A stretch of 64,000 nucleotides of DNA, from assembly GCA_038251405.1 (NCBI GenBank), contig JBBSBH010000022.1:1-64000 (forward strand), written 5' to 3'. The stretch is from JADJLQ01 sp038251405. GTDB lineage: Bacteria > Bacteroidota > Bacteroidia > Chitinophagales > Saprospiraceae. Each line of letters begins with the position of its first letter. Position 1 is the first letter of the stretch. Positions 26,803-35,347 of this stretch are shown here, piece by piece. Position numbers and translations under genes: made by a program. Below the pieces are notes generated by a model. The model made no database searches. It was not told the DNA's origin and worked only from the letters and a program-made list of their open reading frames with translations.

Positions 26803-29692
26803 ATGAAAAAAATTATTCATTTTTATTTTCTAATCCTTGCTTCTAATTTCATCTATGCAGATCAGTGGAGAATCCAACCTGGTAGATCCAACGATATTGC
26901 CATTGGAGCTAATGGAAGTGTTTGGATTATAAGTAATACAGCTTCCTTTTGGGGGGTTTACTATACAGAATTGGAATGGTTCCGGATGGAGTACTGTGGA
27001 CGGAGGTGCAGTAAAAATTGCGGTAGATCCAGCTGGAAATCCTTGGGTCGTAAATGATGCTGGACAAGTCTTCAAAAGATTAGGAGGAAGATGGGTATTG
27101 ATTGCAGGCATATCTGGAAGAGATATTTCCATCGGGGCTAATGGTGCCGTATGGGTTCTATCCAGAGATCCAGCACCAGGTGGTTATGCAATAATGAATT
27201 ATAATCCAATCACCAACACATGGCGTACCGTCGGGGGAGGAGGCATAAAAATTTCAGTAGCACCTAATGGGATGCCATTCGTAATAAATAGTAGTAAAAA
27301 TATCTTTGAATACCAAAGTAATAGTGCTTGGGTAGTAAAGCCTGGAGCTGCAAATGATATTGCCATCGGGGCAAATGGAAAGATGTGGGTTATCGGAAAC
27401 AACTCCATTGGAGCAGATTTCGATATTCATCAATGGATGGGTACAGAGTGGAGCTCAATAGATGGAGGCGGTGTTCACATAGCAGTAGATAATCAAGGAT
27501 ATCCATGGCTGGTAAATAGCAATCATGAAATTTATAGGAGAGTTTTTACAGTGCCTGCGTATTCAACTGTCCCTACAGCAGAAAGAATAAATATGAACCA
27601 TTTATTTACAGGAAAAATAAGTGCAGTGGCAATTAATCCTAACAATAATAATCATATTATAGTCTCTGGAGAGACCGGAGGATTATTTGAAACTTTAAAT
27701 GGCGGAAGCAGCTCTAGAGTGTGGTCTGAAATAAGTGTTTTCAATCACCATTCTATTACTGATGTACTTATTTTACCTCAAGGCTCCAACTATGAGATCT
27801 GGGTAACTACCATTAAGAGTTTTGAAAACTCTACCAGCCCTCAAATTTGGAAGCGATCTACGCTAGGTGTTTGGAGTCGCGCTACTACTGCTTCCACTGT
27901 TGCTTTTTCGGCATCCAACACTTTCAGAGTCATTAAATCAAAAACATCAGACAAACTCTATGCTTACGGCCCTTACGGGATAGCCGTAAAAAATGTTGGA
28001 AGTGACAATTGGATTATAAAACCCGTACCTGTCGGTACTATCACCTCATTAGAAACATTACAAAACGGCAATATAGCCGCCATCACCAGCATGGGATTTT
28101 ATTACTCTGTCAATGATGGAGACACATGGATAACAGCTGTCTCTACAGGATTTGCCTTGCCTTCCATACCAGATCCTTATGGCAATAGGTTTACTTTAAA
28201 ATCAGATCTAGCTGGAAATATATTATTGGCTAGTCAAAATATTGATGGTCAAACACAAGTATATGCTAGTATAGATTTTGGTGATAGTTGGATAAAGGCT
28301 CCCAGTTTAGCAGGTAGGTATCCTCCAGGATATGGCGGTGGTGGTGGTTATAATTCAATTCAACCCTACTATGATGCCACCTCCGGAACATTAGAGGTAT
28401 ACATATCCAATACATTAAACTCGTATTATAGCTTTGTTAGAGGTTCTACTCCATTTATCGCTGTGAATAATTTATTTGCATCGGGATTCCCTACCGATTA
28501 TAATGCTGGTTTTGGATTTAATGCTTTACACCCAGATACTAGGCAAATTTTTAAATTAAGCCAAGGGTTAACCGAACCAAAACTAATAGTAACATCTGAT
28601 GGGGGATTTAGTAGTGCTGGGATTTCTCCCACTTCAAGACCAGATTCGTACTCTTGGGCTATCGACAATCATAGTTCAGGCTTGCATACATTGCAAATGT
28701 ATAATATTACAGGCACTGATACAGAGATCTATTTTGGCACTCAAGATTGCACTTATGGATATAATAACAATAGGACCTCCGGTACATGGGTTGATGGTGG
28801 GGGTACGGAAGGGTTTTTTGTAAAGAAAAATGGTAATGGTTTTTATGACAATATTACATTGAAGGGTTTAGATTCAAGAGTTGGAAAAGTTACTAATGGA
28901 TGGACCTTGGTTACCGCTTGTGTACTACCAGGTAGTGCAGATTACTGGAATTCCCCTCTGGCAAACTACAGTCGCCCAGTCAATTATTGTAAGGATGTTT
29001 ATATTCAAGACTCGAGTACTAATGTATGGAAAATTACATATGACAAAGGCTGTACGTGGGAGACGCTAGCCTCAAGTTATCGTACTTCTTCTTCCGGTCA
29101 TCAGAATTCTGCTAAAGCATACTTTTCATTCAATACAAATAGAAACCCTGTTTTGACAGCTACATTTGAATTAGAAGGTAGAACTATTATAGGAAACCTT
29201 GATGATGTATTAACGCGAAAATCTCGAGGCAGGTTTTGGCATTATGCGACTATGACAGGACATTTAGGCATTGCTTCGCTAGCTATTCAATTCATTAGAA
29301 TACCTCTATACGCTGTAGATGCAAAAAATAGTAACAATGCAATCTCAGTAGAGGTGAATACGGGGATATTAAAAATGACCACAACCACAGGAAATCTCTG
29401 GAATGATGTTACAAGTTTTACGAATGCTTATTCTGAAAGTGGGAGATATTCCCTGACCTCTAGTGAGGGCAACTTGGCTATTACATTTGTTGAAATTTCG
29501 CCATTTGATCCATCAGTTTTTTTAGTAGGCACTTCAGAAAGAGGGATATTCATTTTAAAAAATAGTGGTACTACGTGGCAAAGAATAACTAGTAGCAGAA
29601 ATTTATTCCAACCTACTGATGCACATTGGATTTCGGCTAAAGAGTTATTTGTATCCACCTATGGTACTGGCCTTTTTCGACTTAGGATATGA
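26803..29692 (+). pseudogene. Secreted tectonin / Asp-box beta-propeller protein, interrupted by a frameshift in a G6 run
   Basis: The N-terminus (signal peptide MKKIIHFYFLILASNFIYA, then QWRIQPGRSNDIAIGANGSVWII) is in one frame and the remaining ~900 codons are in the next. The break is at GGGGGG (26951-26956): with five G the text reads SFWGFTIQNWNGSGWSTVDGG and joins smoothly to the downstream frame, whose sister repeat (HQWMGTEWSSIDGG) has the same shape. The apparent GTG start at 26996 lies inside this repeat and is not real. The downstream part has about five tectonin-like repeats (DIAIGANGxxWVI), then a propeller with Asp-box motifs (SVNDGDTW, DFGDSW, DKGCTW, NSGTTW). It ends ..GTGLFRLRI with no sorting domain. 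It could be a phase-variable gene, a recent pseudogene or a sequencing error. Confidence 0.8.
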
Positions 29693-29701
29693 ATTATTTA
29701 G

Positions 29702-29830
29702 TGCTGCAAGGCTTTGGTACCATATCCAAATGGGAGCTCAGGACTACAGGATAGGTTACATGTGCTTTGTTTTCTTCAGAAAGTGGAAAGCCTCTGGGCT
29801 AAGATGATAAAGATGATGATGTTGTAGAAA
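29702..29830 (+). pseudogene. Decayed copy of a T9SS sorting-domain tail
   Basis: This segment is clearly similar to 26590-26723, the end of the upstream T9SS gene. Readable are TISKWELRTTG, a stop, VTCALFSSESGKPL, then after a frame change KMIKMMML plus stop; the intact copy reads TISKSELRTTGLITCAL and ..AKMIKMMVL. It begins 10 bp after the stop of the propeller gene, which lacks a sorting domain, so it may be that gene's lost tail or the relic of a deleted neighbour. Confidence 0.75.
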
Positions 29831-29847
29831 AATAATTCAAAAAATGC

Positions 29848-29889
29848 AAAGCCATTCCTATATTTTTTTCACGAGGGATGGCTTTTATT
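29848..29889 (+). terminator. Rho-independent terminator after the propeller gene
   Basis: AAAGCCATTCC (29848-29858) pairs with GGGATGGCTTT (29875-29885) with one G-T wobble, loop of 16, followed by TTTTATT. It ends the surface-protein run before the gene at 29934. Confidence 0.65.
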
Positions 29890-29933
29890 ATAAATCTTAA
29901 ACATATTCGCTACATTTAATAAAAAATCAACTT

Positions 29934-30440
29934 ATGCAAGGGAAATCAAACAGCATTTTTAATATAGGTATGGGCGCTCTACTCATCATGATCATCGTAT
30001 CACTATCTTTCACTTATACATCCAACTCGGATTTGGCTAAACTGAAAGCAGAAAATGAATCTTTGAAAAACGAATTGAAATTGATGGCCAAGACTCAAGA
30101 GGCTTCTATTAAAAAATTTGGAGATCAAAAGGCCTTTATGGATTTTCTTAAAAATGACAAACAAGTAAATGGGTTTAATTCTATCAAACTCAACAAAAGT
30201 GTATTGGAAAAATTGCTTTTAGCTTTTAACCAAAGTAAAGAAAGCATGATTAGAGTCAGTATTGTCAATCTTAGATCTAACCAATTAGGGTTATCCTTTA
30301 ATAATTCAATTTTATTCGGCTTTGCGACTGCATCAGTATCATCACCTATAATGTGTCCCTCACAATGCAGAGATACATCGGCTCAGAATGTTGGCATCAT
30401 TTTGAATTCTCCGAAAATTTCAAATCATATTCCATTCTAG
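29934..30440 (+). CDS. Single-pass membrane protein with coiled coil, function unknown
   Basis: A 168-residue protein. Residues 1-10 are polar, 11-30 form one membrane helix (IGMGALLIMIIVSLSFTYT), and 32-62 a heptad-rich coiled coil (LAKLKAENESLKNELKLMAKTQEA). The rest is globular with a short Cys pair (CPSQC) near 144. I do not recognise the family. It lies 9 bp before the propeller-type histidine kinase and is probably co-transcribed, so it may be an accessory to that sensor. A TACATTTA -7-like box is at 29911-29918. Its reality is supported by the translation-friendly context and by the gene-length open frame, not by homology. Confidence 0.6.
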   Translation: MQGKSNSIFNIGMGALLIMIIVSLSFTYTSNSDLAKLKAENESLKNELKLMAKTQEASIKKFGDQKAFMDFLKNDKQVNGFNSIKLNKSVLEKLLLAFNQSKESMIRVSIVNLRSNQLGLSFNNSILFGFATASVSSPIMCPSQCRDTSAQNVGIILNSPKISNHIPF

Positions 30441-30449
30441 CATCCTCTA

Positions 30450-33400
30450 TTGAGAATAGTATTTGGGCTAATTTTATTTTATTTCTGTCTGATTTGCTAT
30501 GGTCAGACTTCGTGGCATTCATTTAATAATATATCTGCACCACAAGGACTACCAACAGGCATTATTACAGCTATCGTGCAAGATAGGTCTGGCTTTTTAT
30601 GGTTTGGCACTAAAGAAGGTCTCTTTTCTTACGACGGACGCATAATAAAAACCTATGTTCATCAGTACGATGATGATCGATCGATTTCGGATAACTACAT
30701 CACAGCCTTTTTACTAGATCATAACCAACGGCTTTGGATAGCTACTCGCCATGGACTAAATGTATATGATGATAAACGGGATGACTTTATTAGAATTAAG
30801 TTGGACTCTTTATTCCCCAAAGTATCGTACTCTGTGGAAGATATACTATGTATGCAAATGGATAAAAATGGATGCATATGGATGGGAGGATTTGGGAGTG
30901 GATTGACTAAACTTTGTTTCCTGGAGGATGGTCTGCAAGTAAAAAATGCAATATCCTTTGAGCAAGGAAAAGTAAACTCTCCATTTCCAGTTAAATATGT
31001 ATGGTCCATACTTTTAGATCATCAAGGCAATGGGTGGATCGGCACAGCAAAAGGTTTAATAAGATTCGATCCCTATGCTAAGGACATTTCGTTTAAAAAC
31101 TATACCAAAAGCTCTTCAGGGATTTCCGATGATTATGTGTTGAGCTTGTTTTCAGACAAGCAAGGAAATGTATGGATGAGCTCGATGGATGCGATGCTCG
31201 ATGTCATACCTCATTCTTCAATAGTTGGCCAAGATAAAGACCCAGTTTTTATCAAAGCAATGTCATTGGTTCGAGAGAAACTAGATTTTTCTCAAGAGAC
31301 CATATATACAGGCAGCGGAACCAAGGATGGTTATATATGGTTAGGCACTCAGTCTAAGGGTATACTAAAAATGAAAGTCGAATTCGATAAGGGTCTTGCT
31401 ATATCCTTTGATCAAACTGCTAATTTTAGACATTCATATACTCAATTTTCATCTTTATTAGGTGATGCCATTTTCTCTATTTTTGAGGATACCAAGGGTA
31501 ATGTTTGGATTGGAAACGATAAAGGGGTAAGCCAGTACATTCAAATCAAACAAAAAATGGATGTCCTTCATCTAGCAGACAAAGGTCTATTAGTAGGTAA
31601 TTCTTTGACAAGCATCACTGAGTGGCATGGACATAGCTTTTTTTTATCGGGGTCTGATTCTATCTATTGTATTCGTAATGGTACCACAGAGATAAAACCT
31701 TTTTTTTATGATAAAAATATAAGAGGGATTACCGATATGGTATTTACTCCATCGGGCGATCTTTATATCTCTTCTATTCTCAATGGTGTGATTCATGTTT
31801 CATCGCAAGAATTGGATCGATACCTACATAAAATAAATAAAATAATAAATAAGTCCAATCGAATAAAAATAGATCATCGATATGATATCACCGTCAATGG
31901 ACTATGCGCCATAGATGATCAGTATGTTTTTTTTGCTGGTCTCAATCATGCAGGGTTTATACATATACTCTCTGATAGTGTCCAAGAACTAGTAACACCA
32001 GATGATCACTTTCCTCAATTTAAAAAATGTATGCTTATCGGTCATCAAATATTTATCGCCAGTGAATCGGGTTTATTCGTAGTAATTGATAGATCAATAA
32101 TAATCTATAAACCTGCTAACGGTAAAGAAATCAATGAACGGATCAATTGCATCTGTCACCATAAAGCAAACATTTATTTAGGTACGGCCAATGGTTTGAT
32201 CATAGTAAATACAGCAATTGATTCATTAAAATATTTTACGTTAACGGATGGGCTGGTAGGAAATAATATTCAATCCATCGTAAGTGATGATAATGGCAGA
32301 GTGTGGTTAGCGACTCGATCCGGGCTTTCTTGCCTTGACCCTGCCACCCATCACTCGATTAATTATACAGAGAAAGATGGATTGCTTTCTAATCAACTAA
32401 ATCGTTTAGCTCTGCGGGATAGTATTCTTTTGATCACTAGTGAAAATGGGTTAAATAGCCTTTCTACACATGATCGAATTAGTGAAGAGAATAATTCTGC
32501 CATACACTTGATAGACTTTAAAATATCTGGAACATCTATTTTGAAAAATAAAAACTCCATAAACGCTATTAATTATATGTACAATAGATCTATAAAGCTA
32601 CCCTGGTACGTAAATAATTTTAGTGCTGAGTTTACAGTACCAGAGTTTAATCATCCAGATAATGTTGAGTATCAATATCGATTGGTACCGTTCGATAAAG
32701 AATGGATACAGAGTGGCAATGAAGGCAAAGCGAATTATACTAATTTGCCCGCGGGTAATTATTCACTTAGCTTAAAATATAAAATCAAATCGGGAGAGTG
32801 GCACATTCAGGATAATTCAGTCAGCATAGTAGTAGGCACAGCATGGTTTAGATCGTGGTGGTTTTATGGATTGTGCGGTATCAGCTTCGCTGGCTTGATC
32901 TATGGGTACTATCGAATGCAAATCAGACAATTTTCCCGACTGCAAGACACGAAAAATACTATAGCCGCCGATCTACACGATGAGATAGGTAGCACGATCA
33001 CTAGCATTAATATATTGGGAAAAATATTGGAACAATCTATTTCTGCTACAGACACTTCATCAAAAAAAATAATAGATCAGATCACTACACAAAGCAAAAA
33101 CATACAGCAAAATCTAAGTGATATAGTATGGAGTATACGACCTGAAAACGAATTGGCTGAAAACCTAGAGATCCGGGTGAGAGAATTTTTAGATCGCACA
33201 CTAGAGCCCTTGGGAATAGATGTAAAATTCGAAATAAGTGGCAAAAAATCAGATCATCGTTTAAACGAAATATATCGCAAAGAAATATTATTGATACTTA
33301 AGGAAGCTATTAATAACATTGCAAAGCATTCCAATGCAACTCAAGTAAAAATTTCATTTACATATCTACGAGATCAAGTCATCATAAGTATTGAAGACAA

Positions 33401-33536
33401 CGGTTCATCGAAAATCAATGTAAGCTCAGGTACCGGCATCAAGTCTATGCAAGCAAGAGCTGAAAAACTGAAAGGAAGTCTACAATGGGATCACACCAAT
33501 GGCAATCGTATAAAATTAAGTATACCGCTAGTATAA
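30450..33536 (+). CDS. Two-component propeller (Reg_prop/Y_Y_Y) sensor histidine kinase without receiver domain
   Basis: A 1028-residue sensor starting from TTG at 30450 (signal peptide MRIVFGLILFYFCLICYG). The periplasmic part (about 20-690) has repeated propeller strands such as DRSGFLWFGTKEGLFSYD, DHNQRLWIATRHGLNVYD, DHQGNGWIGTAKGLIRFD and DDNGRVWLATRSGLSCLD, two seven-bladed propellers by length, then a Y_Y_Y domain (about 700-790). One membrane helix follows (about 800-820). The cytoplasmic part has HisKA_3 with His843 in DLHDEIGSTITSI, N-box KEAINNIAKH and G2 GTGIKSMQARAEKLKG. No receiver or AraC domain, unlike many hybrid sensors of Bacteroidota, so it must use a separate regulator; the nearest is at 18364. 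Confidence 0.92.
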   Translation: MRIVFGLILFYFCLICYGQTSWHSFNNISAPQGLPTGIITAIVQDRSGFLWFGTKEGLFSYDGRIIKTYVHQYDDDRSISDNYITAFLLDHNQRLWIATRHGLNVYDDKRDDFIRIKLDSLFPKVSYSVEDILCMQMDKNGCIWMGGFGSGLTKLCFLEDGLQVKNAISFEQGKVNSPFPVKYVWSILLDHQGNGWIGTAKGLIRFDPYAKDISFKNYTKSSSGISDDYVLSLFSDKQGNVWMSSMDAMLDVIPHSSIVGQDKDPVFIKAMSLVREKLDFSQETIYTGSGTKDGYIWLGTQSKGILKMKVEFDKGLAISFDQTANFRHSYTQFSSLLGDAIFSIFEDTKGNVWIGNDKGVSQYIQIKQKMDVLHLADKGLLVGNSLTSITEWHGHSFFLSGSDSIYCIRNGTTEIKPFFYDKNIRGITDMVFTPSGDLYISSILNGVIHVSSQELDRYLHKINKIINKSNRIKIDHRYDITVNGLCAIDDQYVFFAGLNHAGFIHILSDSVQELVTPDDHFPQFKKCMLIGHQIFIASESGLFVVIDRSIIIYKPANGKEINERINCICHHKANIYLGTANGLIIVNTAIDSLKYFTLTDGLVGNNIQSIVSDDNGRVWLATRSGLSCLDPATHHSINYTEKDGLLSNQLNRLALRDSILLITSENGLNSLSTHDRISEENNSAIHLIDFKISGTSILKNKNSINAINYMYNRSIKLPWYVNNFSAEFTVPEFNHPDNVEYQYRLVPFDKEWIQSGNEGKANYTNLPAGNYSLSLKYKIKSGEWHIQDNSVSIVVGTAWFRSWWFYGLCGISFAGLIYGYYRMQIRQFSRLQDTKNTIAADLHDEIGSTITSINILGKILEQSISATDTSSKKIIDQITTQSKNIQQNLSDIVWSIRPENELAENLEIRVREFLDRTLEPLGIDVKFEISGKKSDHRLNEIYRKEILLILKEAINNIAKHSNATQVKISFTYLRDQVIISIEDNGSSKINVSSGTGIKSMQARAEKLKGSLQWDHTNGNRIKLSIPLV

Positions 33537-33582
33537 AATAGGATACTCCATAAAGCTTTCATATCTATAATGAAGGTTCCCA

Positions 33583-33693
33583 CTCAACTCACCCTATCCC
33601 CTTTCAACAACATATCCACAGCATGATCGAATGATCCGGCCCGGATCACTTCACCAGCATTAACAAAAAATATTTCATCTGCGTTTTTGATAG
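33583..33693 (-). repeat. Right copy of the ~110-bp direct repeat
   Basis: This is the 3' end of the intact exporter gene, starting at its stop codon, and is matched at 18089-18199 with one visible difference. Together the copies bracket the two-component and surface-protein block. Confidence 0.85.
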
Positions 33694-35347
33694 TATTTAA
33701 TCTATGAGCAATAATAACCCGAGTGGTCGTAACGGGTAATTTATGAAGTATTTCCTCCAATAGTTTCTCCGTCATCGTATCTATATTGGCAGTCGCTTCA
33801 TCCAGGATTAATAGCTCGGGATTGCGCAATACAGCTCGCATAAATGCAATGATTTGCTTTTGTCCAATACTAATACTATCTCCACCTGACACTATGTCTG
33901 TATCTAATCCTTTATCGAATATATTAACCAGGGAGGCCAATCCTATAGTATTAATTTTATCAATGAGTTGATCGTTCGAAAGACCAATATAATCTTCATT
34001 ACTATACAAAATATTGTCCCTTAAGGTGCCGGTGAATAGAAAAGGATCCTGCAATATAAATCCTATTTTTTTTGATCTTTCATTTGGTTGATAACTGCGT
34101 ATGTCCTTACCATTCAATAATACCTGGCCACTCAAAGGATCATATAACCGTGCGATCAATAATGCTGTAGTGGTCTTTCCGCCACCGGTAGGCCCTACGA
34201 ATGCATAGGTCTTTCCAGATTCTAAAATAAAATTTATATGGTGCAAGATTTCACTTCCTTCTTCATAACCAAAAGACACATCTTTGAATTCAAGCAATTT
34301 AACGCCGGAAGAATCTACTGCATGGGAAGGTCGAATTTGAAGATCAGATTCAAGATTGAGGAGGTATGATATCCTATCCCATCCAGCCATAGCTGCCTGG
34401 AAATTGGCCCATAAGGCTGCAATCTGTCGCAATGGATTGTAAAAATTTACAGCATATGCCAAATAAGAAACCAGCAAACCAATAGAAAACTGACCTTTTG
34501 AGATCATGTAAATACCAAGTGTAAGAACTGTCAATTGTGCAATCGATGCAAACAATCCATAAACGGGAACAAAAACAGCATTAGCTATGCCTGCATTGAT
34601 TGCGGTGGCATAGTTTTTACTATTCGCTTCATTAAATCGCTGTAAAAAATAATCTCTGCGATTGAAGGCAATGATCACTTTAAAATTATGTAATGACTCC
34701 TGGATTTCTGCACTAAGACCACCGGCTGTCTGCATAGTCAATGCATTTCTTTTTTTCACCCACGGAGATATTATTTTTGTAAATAGAAATATTACCAGGC
34801 CTGGCAATAAAGTAGCTACACCTAATTTGAAATTAATGATCAATAGAAAAATGCCTGCCCCTGTCATAGTCATTATAGTTCCTATGAATTGCATGAGGGA
34901 CTGCGAAAAAAATGTATTTATCTTGTCCGTATCATTATTGACTCTGGAGATAAGATCACCTGCTTTGTTTTTATTAAAAAAGCTAACAGGAAGCTCTTGT
35001 AATTTATTAAAAATGGTATTTCGAAGCTTGAACAACATGCGTTGGCCTACGCCACCCATCAATCTTGTCTGGAAATAAGCAGCAAAGAATGCTAGAATGT
35101 ACATGCACAATAATATGAAAGCCCATCTTAATACACCAGGATAATCCTTATGTACCACATGTGTATCAATCACATGCCCGATGATATAGGGCCCCAGTAG
35201 GTTTAGAGTAGAATTGATAAGAATAGCAAATAAAGCGAGGTATAAATACTTTCCTTCTTCCGAAATCAATCGCAATAGTTTTCTCAATGCCTGCACTGAA
35301 GAGATCTTGGGCGAAGCGCTCGCGATATCATTTAGATTGTAATTCAT
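33584..35347 (-). CDS. Heterodimeric ABC exporter subunit A (membrane and ATPase domains fused)
   Basis: A 587-residue half-transporter. Six membrane helices lie in 35-320 (ABC transporter type 1 fold). The ATPase domain has Walker A GPTGGGKTT (about 384-392), a signature-like ISIGQKQ (about 490), Walker B LLILDEATANID (about 508-519) with the catalytic Glu present, and an H-loop His in VIIAHRLNTI (about 546). It overlaps the upstream partner gene by 20 bp, so the two are co-translated. Its ATP site in cis is intact, which with the degenerate site of the partner is the pattern of asymmetric exporters such as BmrCD or TM287/288. A 3' fragment of a paralogue lies at 18090-18325. Substrate unknown; multidrug or lipid export are the usual roles. 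Confidence 0.93.
   Translation of the reverse strand: MNYNLNDIASASPKISSVQALRKLLRLISEEGKYLYLALFAILINSTLNLLGPYIIGHVIDTHVVHKDYPGVLRWAFILLCMYILAFFAAYFQTRLMGGVGQRMLFKLRNTIFNKLQELPVSFFNKNKAGDLISRVNNDTDKINTFFSQSLMQFIGTIMTMTGAGIFLLIINFKLGVATLLPGLVIFLFTKIISPWVKKRNALTMQTAGGLSAEIQESLHNFKVIIAFNRRDYFLQRFNEANSKNYATAINAGIANAVFVPVYGLFASIAQLTVLTLGIYMISKGQFSIGLLVSYLAYAVNFYNPLRQIAALWANFQAAMAGWDRISYLLNLESDLQIRPSHAVDSSGVKLLEFKDVSFGYEEGSEILHHINFILESGKTYAFVGPTGGGKTTTALLIARLYDPLSGQVLLNGKDIRSYQPNERSKKIGFILQDPFLFTGTLRDNILYSNEDYIGLSNDQLIDKINTIGLASLVNIFDKGLDTDIVSGGDSISIGQKQIIAFMRAVLRNPELLILDEATANIDTMTEKLLEEILHKLPVTTTRVIIAHRLNTIKNADEIFFVNAGEVIRAGSFDHAVDMLLKGDRVS

Noticed and set aside
26996..26998. GTG start of the propeller gene
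   Set aside because: The codon lies inside a tectonin-like repeat; the true N-terminus with signal peptide is in the other frame at 26803.
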